From Trichoplax adhaerens (Eukaryota > Placozoa > Uniplacotomia > Trichoplacea > Trichoplacidae), in contig NW_002060943.1 of the NCBI RefSeq assembly GCF_000150275.1, forward strand, positions 5,793,950 to 5,857,949: a DNA stretch of 64,000 bases, in the 5' to 3' direction. The translations under genes and the position numbers were made by a program. The notes under the pieces were generated by a model. The model was not told where the DNA came from and did not search any database. It saw only the letters and a program-made list of their open reading frames with translations. Below are positions 1 through 12,300 of the stretch, in pieces. How positions within the stretch are numbered: position 1 is the first letter of the stretch; each line of letters starts with the position of its first letter.

Positions 1-15
1 GATTCTAATTAGCTT

Positions 16-139
16 CGAATAGAAACTTTTCTACTGTCTAAAATGATGCAAATTCATCCAGAACTTTATGAGCTCGTCGAATAGAAACTTTACTACTGTC
101 TAAAAAGATGCAAATTCAGCCAGAGCTTTATGAGCTCTG
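16..139. repeat. Two-copy 62-bp tandem repeat
   Basis: Two near-identical 62-base units lie head to tail, 16-77 and 78-139, both starting CGAATAGAAACTTT and ending near TTTATGAGCTC. They differ at a few positions. No coding potential was seen. Confidence 0.85.
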
Positions 140-945
140 CATTGCACTCATGCGCCAGTTTGAAGCTTGGTTGACCATGACGTCATTATTGGCGCGACAG
201 CAATAGTACTTTCCTCTAGAAAGTTGAAGTCCGCTCCCTTTTACAGTACTGTACTGTACTTCGACTAGTTTAGAATGCTTGAGGTCAAAGATTACAGAAT
301 GATTAAAGCAGTTGCTATAAGATGCACAAAATATAGCCCTGCGACGAAGAGTTCATATCCAATGATTGATGATAAAGGATGAAAAAGGGCAAAATAAAAT
401 GTTGAAATTTGCTATTCTAATACACTAATGAATAGTTCAAAAATCTATTTTTAAATTGTGCCTATTGTTTCGACAATCGCCATACAATAGGATTCCAGTG
501 GACGGTACGGTACGGCACGGTAACGGTAACGTATTGTTATTCATCACAGATCCAAGGCAAACCGCCCTAGTGCCTGATAACGACCGTAGTTTCGATTGTT
601 ACCATGTGTTTTACATACCCTGTTTCGAGTGAGGCGTTGTGCCTATACTGTACACTCATTTAATGACTGTACTACACACTACACAGTCTACCATAGTATG
701 GTGGTACTCGTTTTACGTCACTCATTATGTAAACATCCTTTTGCTGCGGCCTGCAATGATGTGGATAGGGTACTAGAGTGTTGCAGACAGGAGATAGTAA
801 GCGCTAAGCCTGATATATCGATAATCATCATTAAACGTCCAACAAAACTCTTTCTATTGAAATCATAATTACAATATGATCATGAAGTTTACTATGGCTA
901 GCTGATGATCATCTTGTTAACGGCAATGCCATGCCCCCTCAAAGC
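140..945. other. Upstream intergenic region of gene 1
   Basis: No gene is supported here. It holds a GTACTGTACTGTACT run at about 244-259 and a short degenerate (CGGTA)n-like run at about 504-530. An open frame of 90 codons at 596-868 has no ATG at its start and no domain signal, and is not called. Confidence 0.5.
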
Positions 946-953
946 TATATAAG
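946..953 (+). promoter_or_regulatory. TATA-box-like site upstream of gene 1
   Basis: TATATAAG lies 330 bases before the gene 1 start codon in otherwise non-coding DNA, so it could set a start for a 5' leader of about 300 bases. This is sequence match only. The distance is long, and an unspliced leader is assumed. Confidence 0.3.
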
Positions 954-1282
954 GCGATGTACTTGATATCGACCAGACAAAGTGCTCTACTGTCGATGGG
1001 TATAACGTTGAAAGAGAATTTGACAACCTTGTAAATAATTTCATTCTTGACTGGATATCGATTTCGTTTAATAACCATCTAGTGGTAGTTTAAGTTAATC
1101 GATTTATCTTGATTTTGAAGTAGTAGTGGCTTATCTAAAAGTGTTCAACTATTGTAATAGACAGTAGCATCGATATAAATAATAGAATAGTCAGGGTTAT
1201 CTTTTATCTTACATTGCAGTTGCACTAGATTACTGTAGGAATAGTTATTGTATAGCTAGGTCAAAAAGCCAAACACTGCAAC

Positions 1283-4200
1283 ATGATTGACTTCCGTCAA
1301 GACATGATAATGATGTTACTACTATCCTTCCTACTTCTTACATCAAGTATCAATGGGAATCAAGATGGCGATACGAATTTGCACCCAATACGTCGTTTTA
1401 AAAGATCGGGCTTTAATGTTACATCAGTCTATAACTTTACAGGTATGCAGGCTAAAACGGAATACAACAAAATTCCCCAGGCTTGCTGTAGAACGCAATC
1501 GTACTAATTATTGCATAATTGGAGCCTTTCACTCTATTGTAAACTAATAGTAGAACATAGATAGTCCATTAAAAATGACAGTAATGTTAGGGTTCTTGTA
1601 CGATAAAATACATATGTTACCAATAATTTACTATTATTTACTCTTAAATCGGATTTAAAAAATCTCATTTATAGTTGTACAATAGGATAATACGTGTATT
1701 TTAACTGTAGGTTAAGTGCATTATTCAAAGATTTCTAACATCGAAATTGTATTTTACTAGTTCCACCGGTTTACTATTCTCACTGCAGCTTTGATAATGG
1801 TACTTGTGGCTGGAATCAATTACAAAACATTGATTTCTTTGATTGGACACGTCTCAATACACGCACTCCTAGTTCTACTACAGGACCTAATCATGATCAT
1901 ACTCAAGGCAACAGTAAGTGCGAGCTGCCATTAATAGTGCAACGTAGTAGGTACCTATCTTATTCTATCATGTGAAAATAATCGACATACTTTCAAGCAT
2001 TAACTGATTTAATAAATGACTTAAAATAAGTTTCTTACCTATTTTAACTTTAAAACAATGCTTTTCCTTGATTACTTTTAACACAGGCTCTGGCTATTAC
2101 ATGTATATTGAAGCAACACAGAATAAACATGGCCAATACGCCGATTTAATTAGCCCTCCATTGTTGTTATCAGCTTTTGGCTCTAGTGTCCAGGTAGGAA
2201 ATCATTAATAAATCAAGTTAGGATCGACTTAGACGGCAGTAAATGTCTCATTTTTCTGTCGTTCAAGATCGAAATTAGGCATAATTTACGGTTAAGATGT
2301 ATCGGAAGGCCAGTTCGTGAAATTTTCTAAAATATTATTTTTGTTAATTAATTTATGTAGGTATCATTTTACTACTACGCTTACGGTGACAACTTGGCCG
2401 AACTTAGTATCTACGTGATGTATCCGCGATATGAGAGCGCCCCTATATTAATAAAGAATATGACACTAGTTTCTAGACAAGCTTGGATATTAGCTGTTAT
2501 TCCATTTAAACCGAAATATAGCACTTACCGAGTGAGTATTAACCAACCGATTGCAAATACGAATAGAAGATAATGCTAGAGTATCTACAACTGACAGTAC
2601 CAATATGATCAGTATCTTGATTAGAGCCAGTTTTCATGTATAGATTTTCTCACTTAATTACGTAATGAAATTGTATACTTGAAATTATTTTGGAAGCCGA
2701 TATATTACTCTCTCTACAAGCTGATACATATTCGATATTACCGATAATATGCCTATAGTAAGATGACTCACTTGTTGAATAATAATATTGACATTATTTA
2801 ATAGATCTTATTTCGTGGAGTTATTGGCTCTACATACTCTAGCGATATCGCTATTGATGATGTTTCTGTTACTCCTATCGGTGAGCGACGGTAGTCATAG
2901 GTTATTTTGGTGGATACTTTAGCTTCGCAACAAATAGCCACGCGTTAATTTTTCAATTTTCAATGCTGCAATCACTTCACAGAAAGGTCTTGCTATACTG
3001 GTAATGGCGAATTTTATCATGGAACGATTAGGACAGCTGTTGGGGGACTCTCGTGTGAACCTTGGAGTCTATTCAATACTACCTTTAATAATCAAACTGG
3101 AAATAATTTTGTTAAAAATTACTGCCGTAACCCTATCGGAATGGTTCGAAATCGGCCTTGGTGCTATACCAACTCGACCACAGGCCAATGGAAATACTGC
3201 AATGTAGAAAAATGTATTCGTCTTCCGATTTCTGGTTCAACCTATCCCCTTGGAAGTTAGTGCATGAGTTATTCACTTAAAGTTAATATAGACTTGCGAA
3301 AGTAATATTTCAATATTTTTACATCCGATGAAATATGTCCATTCGCTCATTTTAAACTTCTTATCTCATATGGCAATCACTATTACAACAATTATTGCTC
3401 GCACTACTTTACAATGATAGTTGTCACGGACTTGTTATAAGATTAATTTTTGTTTTAAGGTCGGGTTCCCATGGCATTCGTAGCCAATGCACGAGTAATA
3501 CCTTATTTAGGTCGAGTGGTCGTATATCATGATGGTCAATGGGGCACTATCTGTAATGAAGGTTTAACAGATTTAAAAGTCGAATTAATGTGCCAAAGCT
3601 TCGGTTTTGCAAACTCTGGAATTTCGACATGTACGTTTTATAGCGGCGAAAAGCGATTCTATAACCTATACACTGTAGGCACATTCAATCGCCATAGGGC
3701 ATAGAAAGTTCGCTGAAACTGTATTACATTAAAATTGAAGAAACTCGCATACTACATCGTAACCCAAATTTTATTTTTGCTGGTATTTATTTACACAGAT
3801 AGTGGAAGGAAGAGCAGCGGACTAGTTTGGATAAACGCCTCCAATATCAACTGCGACCCCTCTATGTCAACTATACAAAACTGTGATTTCAATCCATGGG
3901 GTAGCTCCTGTTCAACTGATCTTGATACTTGGCTTATTTGCCGGTCTAAAACAGGTAGCCTATCACATTATGACCAATAAGATTTCTACTTTGATATTGT
4001 TACTTTCTAAGATACGAGTTTAAATGCAAAAGAAATAGGATTGAGATTCCGCTAGTAAATTATGAAAAATTTGTAGATCTAGTTAGTGATACAGGTCATG
4101 TATGATAAAATGGCGGTGATACTGTTTTTTATGTTTCATTAATTCATGAAACATTAACAATCATCGCTTAGTAATTATTTACTGACATTGATTGTTTAAG

Positions 4201-6994
4201 TTATCTTAATGTCTAACGAGTTATAAGCTGCAAGTGATATAAAATGGTGACGCATTGATACAGGACAACACCGCAATTTATTAGCCATACACAAAACTAT
4301 GAAAATTAATGATTTATTTGTATAGAGAGCAGTACCTCTTTTTCGCCTTTGTCATTAGCTCTTTGAATAAGTAACTTGATATTCTATGCGTAAAATCAAT
4401 GACCAATGTTGTATTCTATCCAATAGCTACAGTATCGCCATCAACAATTCCTAGAAAGTCATACGATTTAAGTTTGATAAATAGAAAAAACACAACGACT
4501 GGTATTATCTACGCCAGTACCAGCGAAAATGGGTACCGGCATGGGGTCATCTGTCCTCGATCACGGGATATCAACGATGCTGATGTTGCTTGTCGACAGA
4601 TGGGTTACCTTGGCGCGTATTCTTATTACAGTAAGTGAGAAAATATTGTATAAATACACATGGAAAAGCCGATAAAGATATACTGCTATGGTTAACTCGT
4701 CAATTTTTAATCACCCAATTTCAGTTAACGTCGACAGCACTGCGACACAATCAACGTTGATTAACTCCATCAATTGCAAAGGCTACGAAAATTCAATCGA
4801 ATATTGCCAAGTAACGGAACCAACAACCTCCAATACTTGCAACTATAATGATATGTTCGCTGTTTCATGCAGACCTGCACAAAAATCTTACAGTTAGTAC
4901 TAGCTTGCGATAAAGTCCAAAATGTTTCTTGTTATCATAAAATCACGATGCAATATACGAGGAATTATAAAGGTGTGCTCTTATTCCAATATCTAACGGT
5001 TTTCTACGGTTACAGCAACCTCAAACAAGCCTTCAAACTGTGAATTTCTTCATGGACAATGTGGATGGAAAGCCAATGGAAATCCAACATGGATATGGTA
5101 TGGTTCTTACCGAAAATATACTCAATTGGATAAATGTAAGATCTATTTATTTATTAATGATGTATCCAGCTAGTATCTGATTATCCAATTACGAAGCGAC
5201 TAATGCGATTATCATGATCTTTGATAGATGAATTTTATATACAATTTATAAAGCCAGCAGGCTACACAAAACCAATAAAAGCTGTACTAACTAGCCCGTA
5301 TTTTCAACGAAAACAATCTGCAGTTTATGTAAGACCTTGCTATGTCAGCGCTATGGTCGTACTCCTATTCCTAATGAAGATAAATCTAACTTACTTTCTG
5401 TACGAACTTTTTTCAGGTTTCGTATTACTATTATTTAACGAGTAATGACTTTGACAAAATAACGACAAGATACGGATACAAGGGATCTGTGTATACTTAC
5501 AGCGTATACACATTCTATGTACCACAACGAAGTCTATACCGTTGGTATTATTCACGGTCAAGTTACTTCTATCCAAGCCGCGACTCATCATTTAAAGTAA
5601 ATATGCGTACATTGCTACGCTATGAAAAAACATGATTTTAAAACTAGTCGAAAGTCGATTACGACTTACGTTCTGAAAATAAACAAAATGCATAACGTAC
5701 ATTAGAATACAGCAATAACAAACTAGTTCAATACGTATCTTTGAAAACACTTGCAATATTGTATTATCCTAAATCTTAAAATAGATTGAAATCGTCTGCC
5801 AGTCAAAAAGTACGCCTGGAAGTTCATCAGTGGGTGCTATAGGGCTAGATAATCTTTATGTGCATGGCGTAGATGACGAGTCCGGTAAATTACTTGCAAT
5901 GTCTTTACATCGATTAAAAATATTTCATTAACAAGGGCTTCTGATTAAGTAAATGGTATAATCAATTTTAGGTTCAGGTCTATCTTCAAGTACTGTAGCC
6001 CGTATAGTAATTGGCTGCAGCGTAGGCTTTGGAGCATTAATAGTATATGCGATATTCTCTTACGCTGCAAAGAGGAGACGAAATCGCGCTGCTAGAAATG
6101 TTTCTCGTTCAGCTACGAGCAGATCGCGTAGAAACAATCTATCTTCTAGTGGAATAACTAGGCTAACATCAGATGATAGTAGTTCAGCTCATGATCCGAT
6201 GAATTTTAGCTCTCCGGTACCGCCACCAAGTACGCATAACCTAACTTTCTAAAATGAAACTTTAAATTTATAGTTATTACAGTAAGGAAATCTTTATTGC
6301 ACTATAAAGTCTAGTAAAAATATTCAAGAATCAATATTCTTTAACTAGGTGGTAACCAATTTATGCTAACAAATACTATAATTTTAATTATTATGTAAAG
6401 TAATCATATAGGTCCTGACCTTACTATACTATTGCATCAATTAAAATATGAAATTTAACTAAGACAATTTTACTTCTCTTATTTGAAAAACTCAGGCTAT
6501 CCATCCGTAGTGAGCGACCAAAATACAGGTAAAATCTTTATAATATATTATTTCTTTATCTATTCCTTTGTATATGATGTTACCCATAGATGAAAATGTT
6601 ACTTGTCTTAAAAGATAGTTAACCTTATAATCTAAACTGTTATAATCTTTGTAGGCGATCCAAATACATCCCAAACTTCGGCCTCAGGTAAAATATCATA
6701 GATATGTGAAACAAAATATTATTGGCCACTGATATAATTGCGATTGATTAAATTATTTACTTTACTTAATCAGGAATTGCTACAGCTAGTGGAAATTCGC
6801 AAAATAATGATTCCAATTATCCAATGAACTCGAGTGCTCAGACACAATATGCAAATCCTGCAGGTATTGATAATAAGAAAGCGATTATTCCGGAATCCAT
6901 CTTAACAAAAACTCTAAACTCCTGACGTTATTGAATTTTTCTTTTAGCAAAATTGCCGCCTCCACCATCCTATGATGATTCATCATTTATCTAA
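1283..6994 (+). CDS. Gene 1: MAM-kringle-SRCR-SRCR-MAM transmembrane receptor
   Basis: Predicted type I cell-surface receptor, 866 residues. Nineteen exons with GT-AG borders keep one frame: 1283-1442, 1761-1913, 2087-2193, 2361-2531, 2805-2880, 2983-3255, 3460-3630, 3799-3954, 4427-4630, 4725-4892, 5016-5135, 5228-5328, 5417-5596, 5785-5884, 5972-6229, 6496-6528, 6655-6687, 6774-6863, 6948-6994. Signal peptide is about residues 1-25 and a furin-type RFKR site 38-41. MAM spans 54-222 (CSFDNGTCGW). The kringle, 223-313, has all six cysteines and YCRNP and PWCY. SRCR 1 is 314-422, SRCR 2 423-546 (VACRQMGYLGAY) and MAM 2 547-713. The transmembrane helix is about 722-744, followed by a basic stop-transfer stretch. 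The tail has PPSY at 798-801 and 857-860. If the intron after 6229 is kept, translation stops at 6252 (806 residues). Such modules serve recognition or adhesion in other animals; the ligand is unknown. Confidence 0.85.
6230..6495 (+). other. Intron whose removal creates a PPxY motif (gene 1)
   Basis: The donor follows CCACCAA at 6229 and the acceptor is CTCAG at 6491-6495. Joining the phase-1 halves gives Ser-Tyr after Pro-Pro-Pro, making PPSY. Retaining the intron gives PPPST and a stop ten codons after the proline run (TAA, 6250-6252). Gene 2 has the same arrangement at the same place. Whether both forms are made cannot be told from DNA. Confidence 0.6.
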
Positions 6995-9333
6995 TCAATC
7001 AGATATATAAAGCACTATGGATTCGATCTTTAGGAATGAGCGATATAGTGCTACAACGAATAGAAAAATAGAATTTCAATACTGGTTATGTCTAATATTG
7101 TTCTAACGCTAGTATTACTACTATCATTTAGTTCGTTATTAGAATCCTAGATATGTTAATATTCTCAATGCTTAAAACTGAGAAATAAGTTAAAAACTGC
7201 ATTACCTAATTGAGCGTGCGAATATGAAATATTTCACTTGCTTATGAATATTTGTATGGCATGTATATATGTTCTCATATTAGGATGATATTAATACATT
7301 TTTATAAGCAATCATTGTGCTTTATAGTACTTACGGACTTTTTAATGAATAATAAATGATTATAACTTGACTGTAAAATTTCAACTTAATTATCTACTGA
7401 ACTAGACTAGAGTAACGCTTCCATAGTATCAGCACTATTACATGATAATTTTGTGCATTAATTCATAAAATACCAGTAATAGTAGCCAATACATCGATAT
7501 TTTATATGAATAACCATGTTAAATATAAATTTAATACAGTAATATGAAGCCATGAGTTTACTACCATTAACTCATTCGTTTCTGACGACAACTCAACTGT
7601 GCCATAACTACCAAAAATTACTATTAACACTAGTTTTTCTAACTACTGACCTTGATATCTTACCTTTAGGCTACAAGCGTAGTCTGCAGTACATGGCTAT
7701 TTTATGAAATCTATTTAACTAATTACATTTTATGAATAAATTGTGGCTTGTAGTAGAAATTATTGAATATAAATTAACATTACCATATTATCGCTTTTCT
7801 CTATCTAGGATCACCATATGATAAACTTTACGGTCTACAAGATATTATAATCATAAATCAATAATAAATTTATCGCTTTCTTATCTATAGAAGATACTAA
7901 AGTTTAAATCCTTTAAAAAGTTTATGACATTTATTCGCCGGTTATAAAATAATATTTCTGTAAGCCAATTTACAGTTTCACTTGCATAACCTTAAATGCA
8001 ATTGCGAAAATGTTAGAGTCATGACATAAAGAATATAAACAAATATTAGATATCTACGATAATGCACGCAATTAATTTAGTGTGTTATAACAGGTCGTTA
8101 TAAATTGACATATTAGAGGTACATAATAATCATGCTGTATAAGAATCTATCTATGTTAAAAGAACAAATTCTATGTACAGTATAAAGGCCTAGCACTTGT
8201 AAGAAATACGAAAATCATTTACAGTAGAAGTTTGTACAGGAATATCTAAAGTACGGTGGTTAATAGTTCTTTTGTAAATGAGGCACTGTTGCTACGAAAA
8301 TTTATGTCACTTAAGGTAGTTCCATATAGAAGAAAGGAAAGCAATCGCGAAAAAATATCAGAAATCAAATGCATGCACATCCACGTATGTCATTTTGCGA
8401 TATTAAGTATACAGTAGGAGCATATTAGCTGACAATTGCAAATATGTTAGGGAGACACAGTAGAACGTTATGCGGCTAGTTCTTGTAAACCAATTAAACC
8501 AGTTTAATATAAGCCAAATACTTGCAAGAAATATTACTGCACTTAAGGAGCAGAAATCGCATATTTTAGAAATATCTATTCCCAGCTAATACTGTTCCAT
8601 ATAAATATAGTGCTGACATGGAATAGTCGTAATTTCTTACTTCTCTATCCTATGACAATCGCTTAATTTATGCATTGAAAATAATTGTCGTCAGGATATA
8701 TAGTTTAGCAGCCATTATATTATTTCACTTCCTTGTCTTAAGTAATAATACAGCATTCTTTATTCAGTAAAATAACTCCTCCCAGTTCCTACAGCTACAT
8801 TGTCCATTAATTTGTACCATCGCATTTCCGACACATAACTATGTACTACTGAAACAGGTTTATAAGCACATTCTAACACTGTTTATTACATAAAAATTAG
8901 TTACTGCTATGCCCGTATATTGGTTGTCTCAGACTCCGTTCGGGATAATAATAACGCAGTACAGTACATTAACAATATGTTTCACAAAGAGTGTATGTGT
9001 AATGGATAGTATATAATTTATATAATCAATTCACGCTTATACTGTATGATTCGATATTCATCTGTTGATATTTCGATGGTATGACGAATCAGCAAGTACT
9101 GAAGTAGTCTTTGTAAGAACACTACTTATCATATAATTATAGCTTTGGCGCAGTCCTTAGGTAGACTTGCTACCTGTTAAGTTGAAAAAACGTGAAACTG
9201 TCTGCAATAGAATGATCCGACTCAGACATTAGGTGTGCCATGGTGATCAAACACTTACTAATTGGATCAATGTTGACGATCAACTGGACTGCCAATTTAG
9301 AATTCGTAATTTAAACGATCACTTGGTAAATCT
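6995..9333. other. Intergenic region between genes 1 and 2
   Basis: About 2.3 kb of AT-rich DNA with stops in all frames. No exon-like pattern, RNA gene or long repeat was seen. It presumably holds the gene 1 3' end and the gene 2 promoter, but no distinctive promoter motif stands out. Confidence 0.5.
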
Positions 9334-12300
9334 ATGGAGTACGTGATGGGCAGCTCATCACGAAAAATAGTCATGCTATGGTTTATATCAATGATAACAC
9401 TTTCTGCCAGCATTATTGTTGAAGGAGTTCATGAAAGCAACAGATGTCAACAATATCGTGAGAAACGGTGCCAATTTAATATTTCATCCGTTTATAGCTT
9501 CTCTGGTACGTGTTCGTCAAAGATTAATTTTTTCAGATTAGTTCGTGTCCCACATTCCATCTTTACTGTCTCAAGGGGTAGATATTTCATAATAAATACA
9601 ATCTCTAAGTTTCTTCGTAGTAGTACCTTGCTTGGCTCCATCAATCCGCTAGCTCAAGCAGTAAGGTACCTTACCTTACTATTAATTAAATTAAAACTAG
9701 GAACGAATTTATATTTCAGTTATTACATATTTACCGGTACTCAATCTATCTAAACGAAATTATATTCCAATAAATGAAAAGAATTTCTTTTTCATCAGTT
9801 ACGAAAACGACTAACGAAATGATTCTCTTTTTAACAGTCTCTCCAGTTTATTACACTCATTGCAATTTTGATAGCGATACTTGCGGTTGGAGCCAACTGA
9901 AGAATATTGATTTCTTTGATTGGACTCGTTCTAAAGGCAGCCTTCCCAGTGCTGGTACACGATCACTGTATGATCATACACAAAATAATGGTTAGTTGCT
10001 TAGCTTAAAGTTAATATTTGACGATAGTAAACACAAGTGTAGCTAGTGAAACTGAACCGTACAAAACTGCTACACGTTCTGTTAAATATATATGTTACGG
10101 CCTACGCGTATTGGCCAACTTCGGGTTTTGGCCGTAACCTATGTTATACGTGCTCGAGCAAGTAAAATTGATATTTACGATTCTTTAATGAATCTTTGAC
10201 AATTAGAAGTAATCCTATGGAAAAATTTAGAATAATTTAAGTTTGTATTATAGGTTCTGGTTTTTACATGTACATTGACGCATCGGTAAACAATTACGGA
10301 ACTTATGCGGATTTGATTAGTCCACCGTTACAATTATCGGCAGTTGGTGATAAAATAAGGGTCAGCAATCCTATTCGTACAGAAATTGTACTTATGATTG
10401 TTTTCAATCTCTTACTAACAAACAAATAAACTTAAAAGCGATTGATGAAGATGAATTGATAGTTAATTATTGTAATGCTATCGTAATCGACGATAGTCGT
10501 AGATCGCAAGTGTAAAAGAATTTTATGGCATGGCTAATCGTATGTTTGCGTTCATGATCTTACACATTGTCCAATTCATTTTATAGATTTCATTTTATTA
10601 TCATGCATTTGGTTCAAGCTTGGGAGAGCTTCATGTCTATGTTGTATATCCTAGGCACGAAAACGCCTTCCATGTACTTCATAAGATTAAATCGAACTCT
10701 ATAAATTCTTGGCGGCTGTATACAAAGAGTTTCACTCTCAAATACAGTACCTATCATGTAAGTAGCTAATAACAAATATGAATATGAGGACTTTGCCATG
10801 TCCATTTATATTATTTTTATTTAAAATAATGTATAAGCTCTGTCTTCCATAACTACGCAAGATTTGAAACTTAATAAATAAATATATTCAGAATATGTCA
10901 CTAGCCTATAAATACTAAGTACTAATTAGTAAACTCTTATCGATCGTTCAATTTCTATCGCATTTGATTTCCATTGCTTACTATAATGATGAAAAGATTT
11001 TACTTCGAGGAATGGTTGGATCGACCCACTCTAGTAATATTGCTATTGACGATATCAGCGTTTTATCAGTTGGTAAGGCTATAATTAAGTGTCGGATTAT
11101 GCATCTACTCCATATGCCTAAGTTTCGTTACTGATCAAAAAATAAATTCTTTTTCTATCATCAGAAACATCTTGCTACACCAGTCATGGTGAGTTTTACC
11201 GTGGAACAGAAAATTACGCCAGAAATGGCAGCGTTTGCCAAAATTGGCATTCTTTTAATTTGACCACTAGCTACGCCACTGCTAACCATTTAATGTCAAA
11301 CTATTGTCGGAATCCCCTTGGATCGACTCGAAATCATCCATGGTGCTTTACAGATACTTTAACACGTCAGTGGCAATACTGTAATATTTCTAGATGCAAT
11401 CCATTGCTCATTCCTACTCCAGCCTATCCGTTGGGAAGTGAGTAAATGGATACATGATTAATAGAATCGTCCTTGATTTTAAGATCGAAAAGGGCCTATT
11501 AAGCATAATACTCGTATACTACAATTTTTATTCATTTCTATTTAATAACATTTTACTTTACTTCTTCTCTAATTAAAGCTCCCTATCCGTTAAGTTTTGT
11601 CCACAATTTAGTAGAACAAACCAATGTTGGTCGAGTAGTTTTGTATCATAATGGACAGTGGGGTACTATATGTAGAGCTGGTTTAAAGGCCTCTACAGCT
11701 GCTCTCATGTGCCAGAGCTTCGGAATTGGCACCGTCGGACAACTAACGAGTATGTAATTTTACTTGAGGCATGCAATGTTTCTTGTGAATCATTAACAGT
11801 TACGGAGATCATTACGCGTTACCATCATTACAATTAAACCTGTCTCGTGCTTTCCATTACAACTATTACAGCTAATAGATATATAGGTGTTGATCCTGTT
11901 TGGCTAAATGGTTCCAGTATAAATTGTCAAAATTCGACATCCATATCGGCCTGTACTTTCAATCCTAGGGGCAGTATATGCCCTAATACATTGGATGCAT
12001 GGATAGCTTGCAGTTATGTAGCAGGTTAAAACTAATATAAGTTCAAAAATGTCAAAAATAATTCATGATTTGATATGGCAGTTACCATACCAGATAGCTA
12101 AATATCTTTTAGAAGCTATAAAGGAGATAACTGTTGTAGGTGCTATTAGTATACGCGCTTTGCCTATCATCAAATAAGTACGGTTGAAAAACTGGGAAGT
12201 AACAAGCTAGGATAGTAAATTAATTACCAGGATTTCATATTTTGACCTACTATAATTTTCTCGTAACGATATGCATTATAACCATCTAATTAATAATACT

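Noticed and set aside
596-868. 90-codon open frame upstream of gene 1
   Set aside because: Starts with a non-ATG codon, has no domain, leader or splice context, and lies beside simple repeats.
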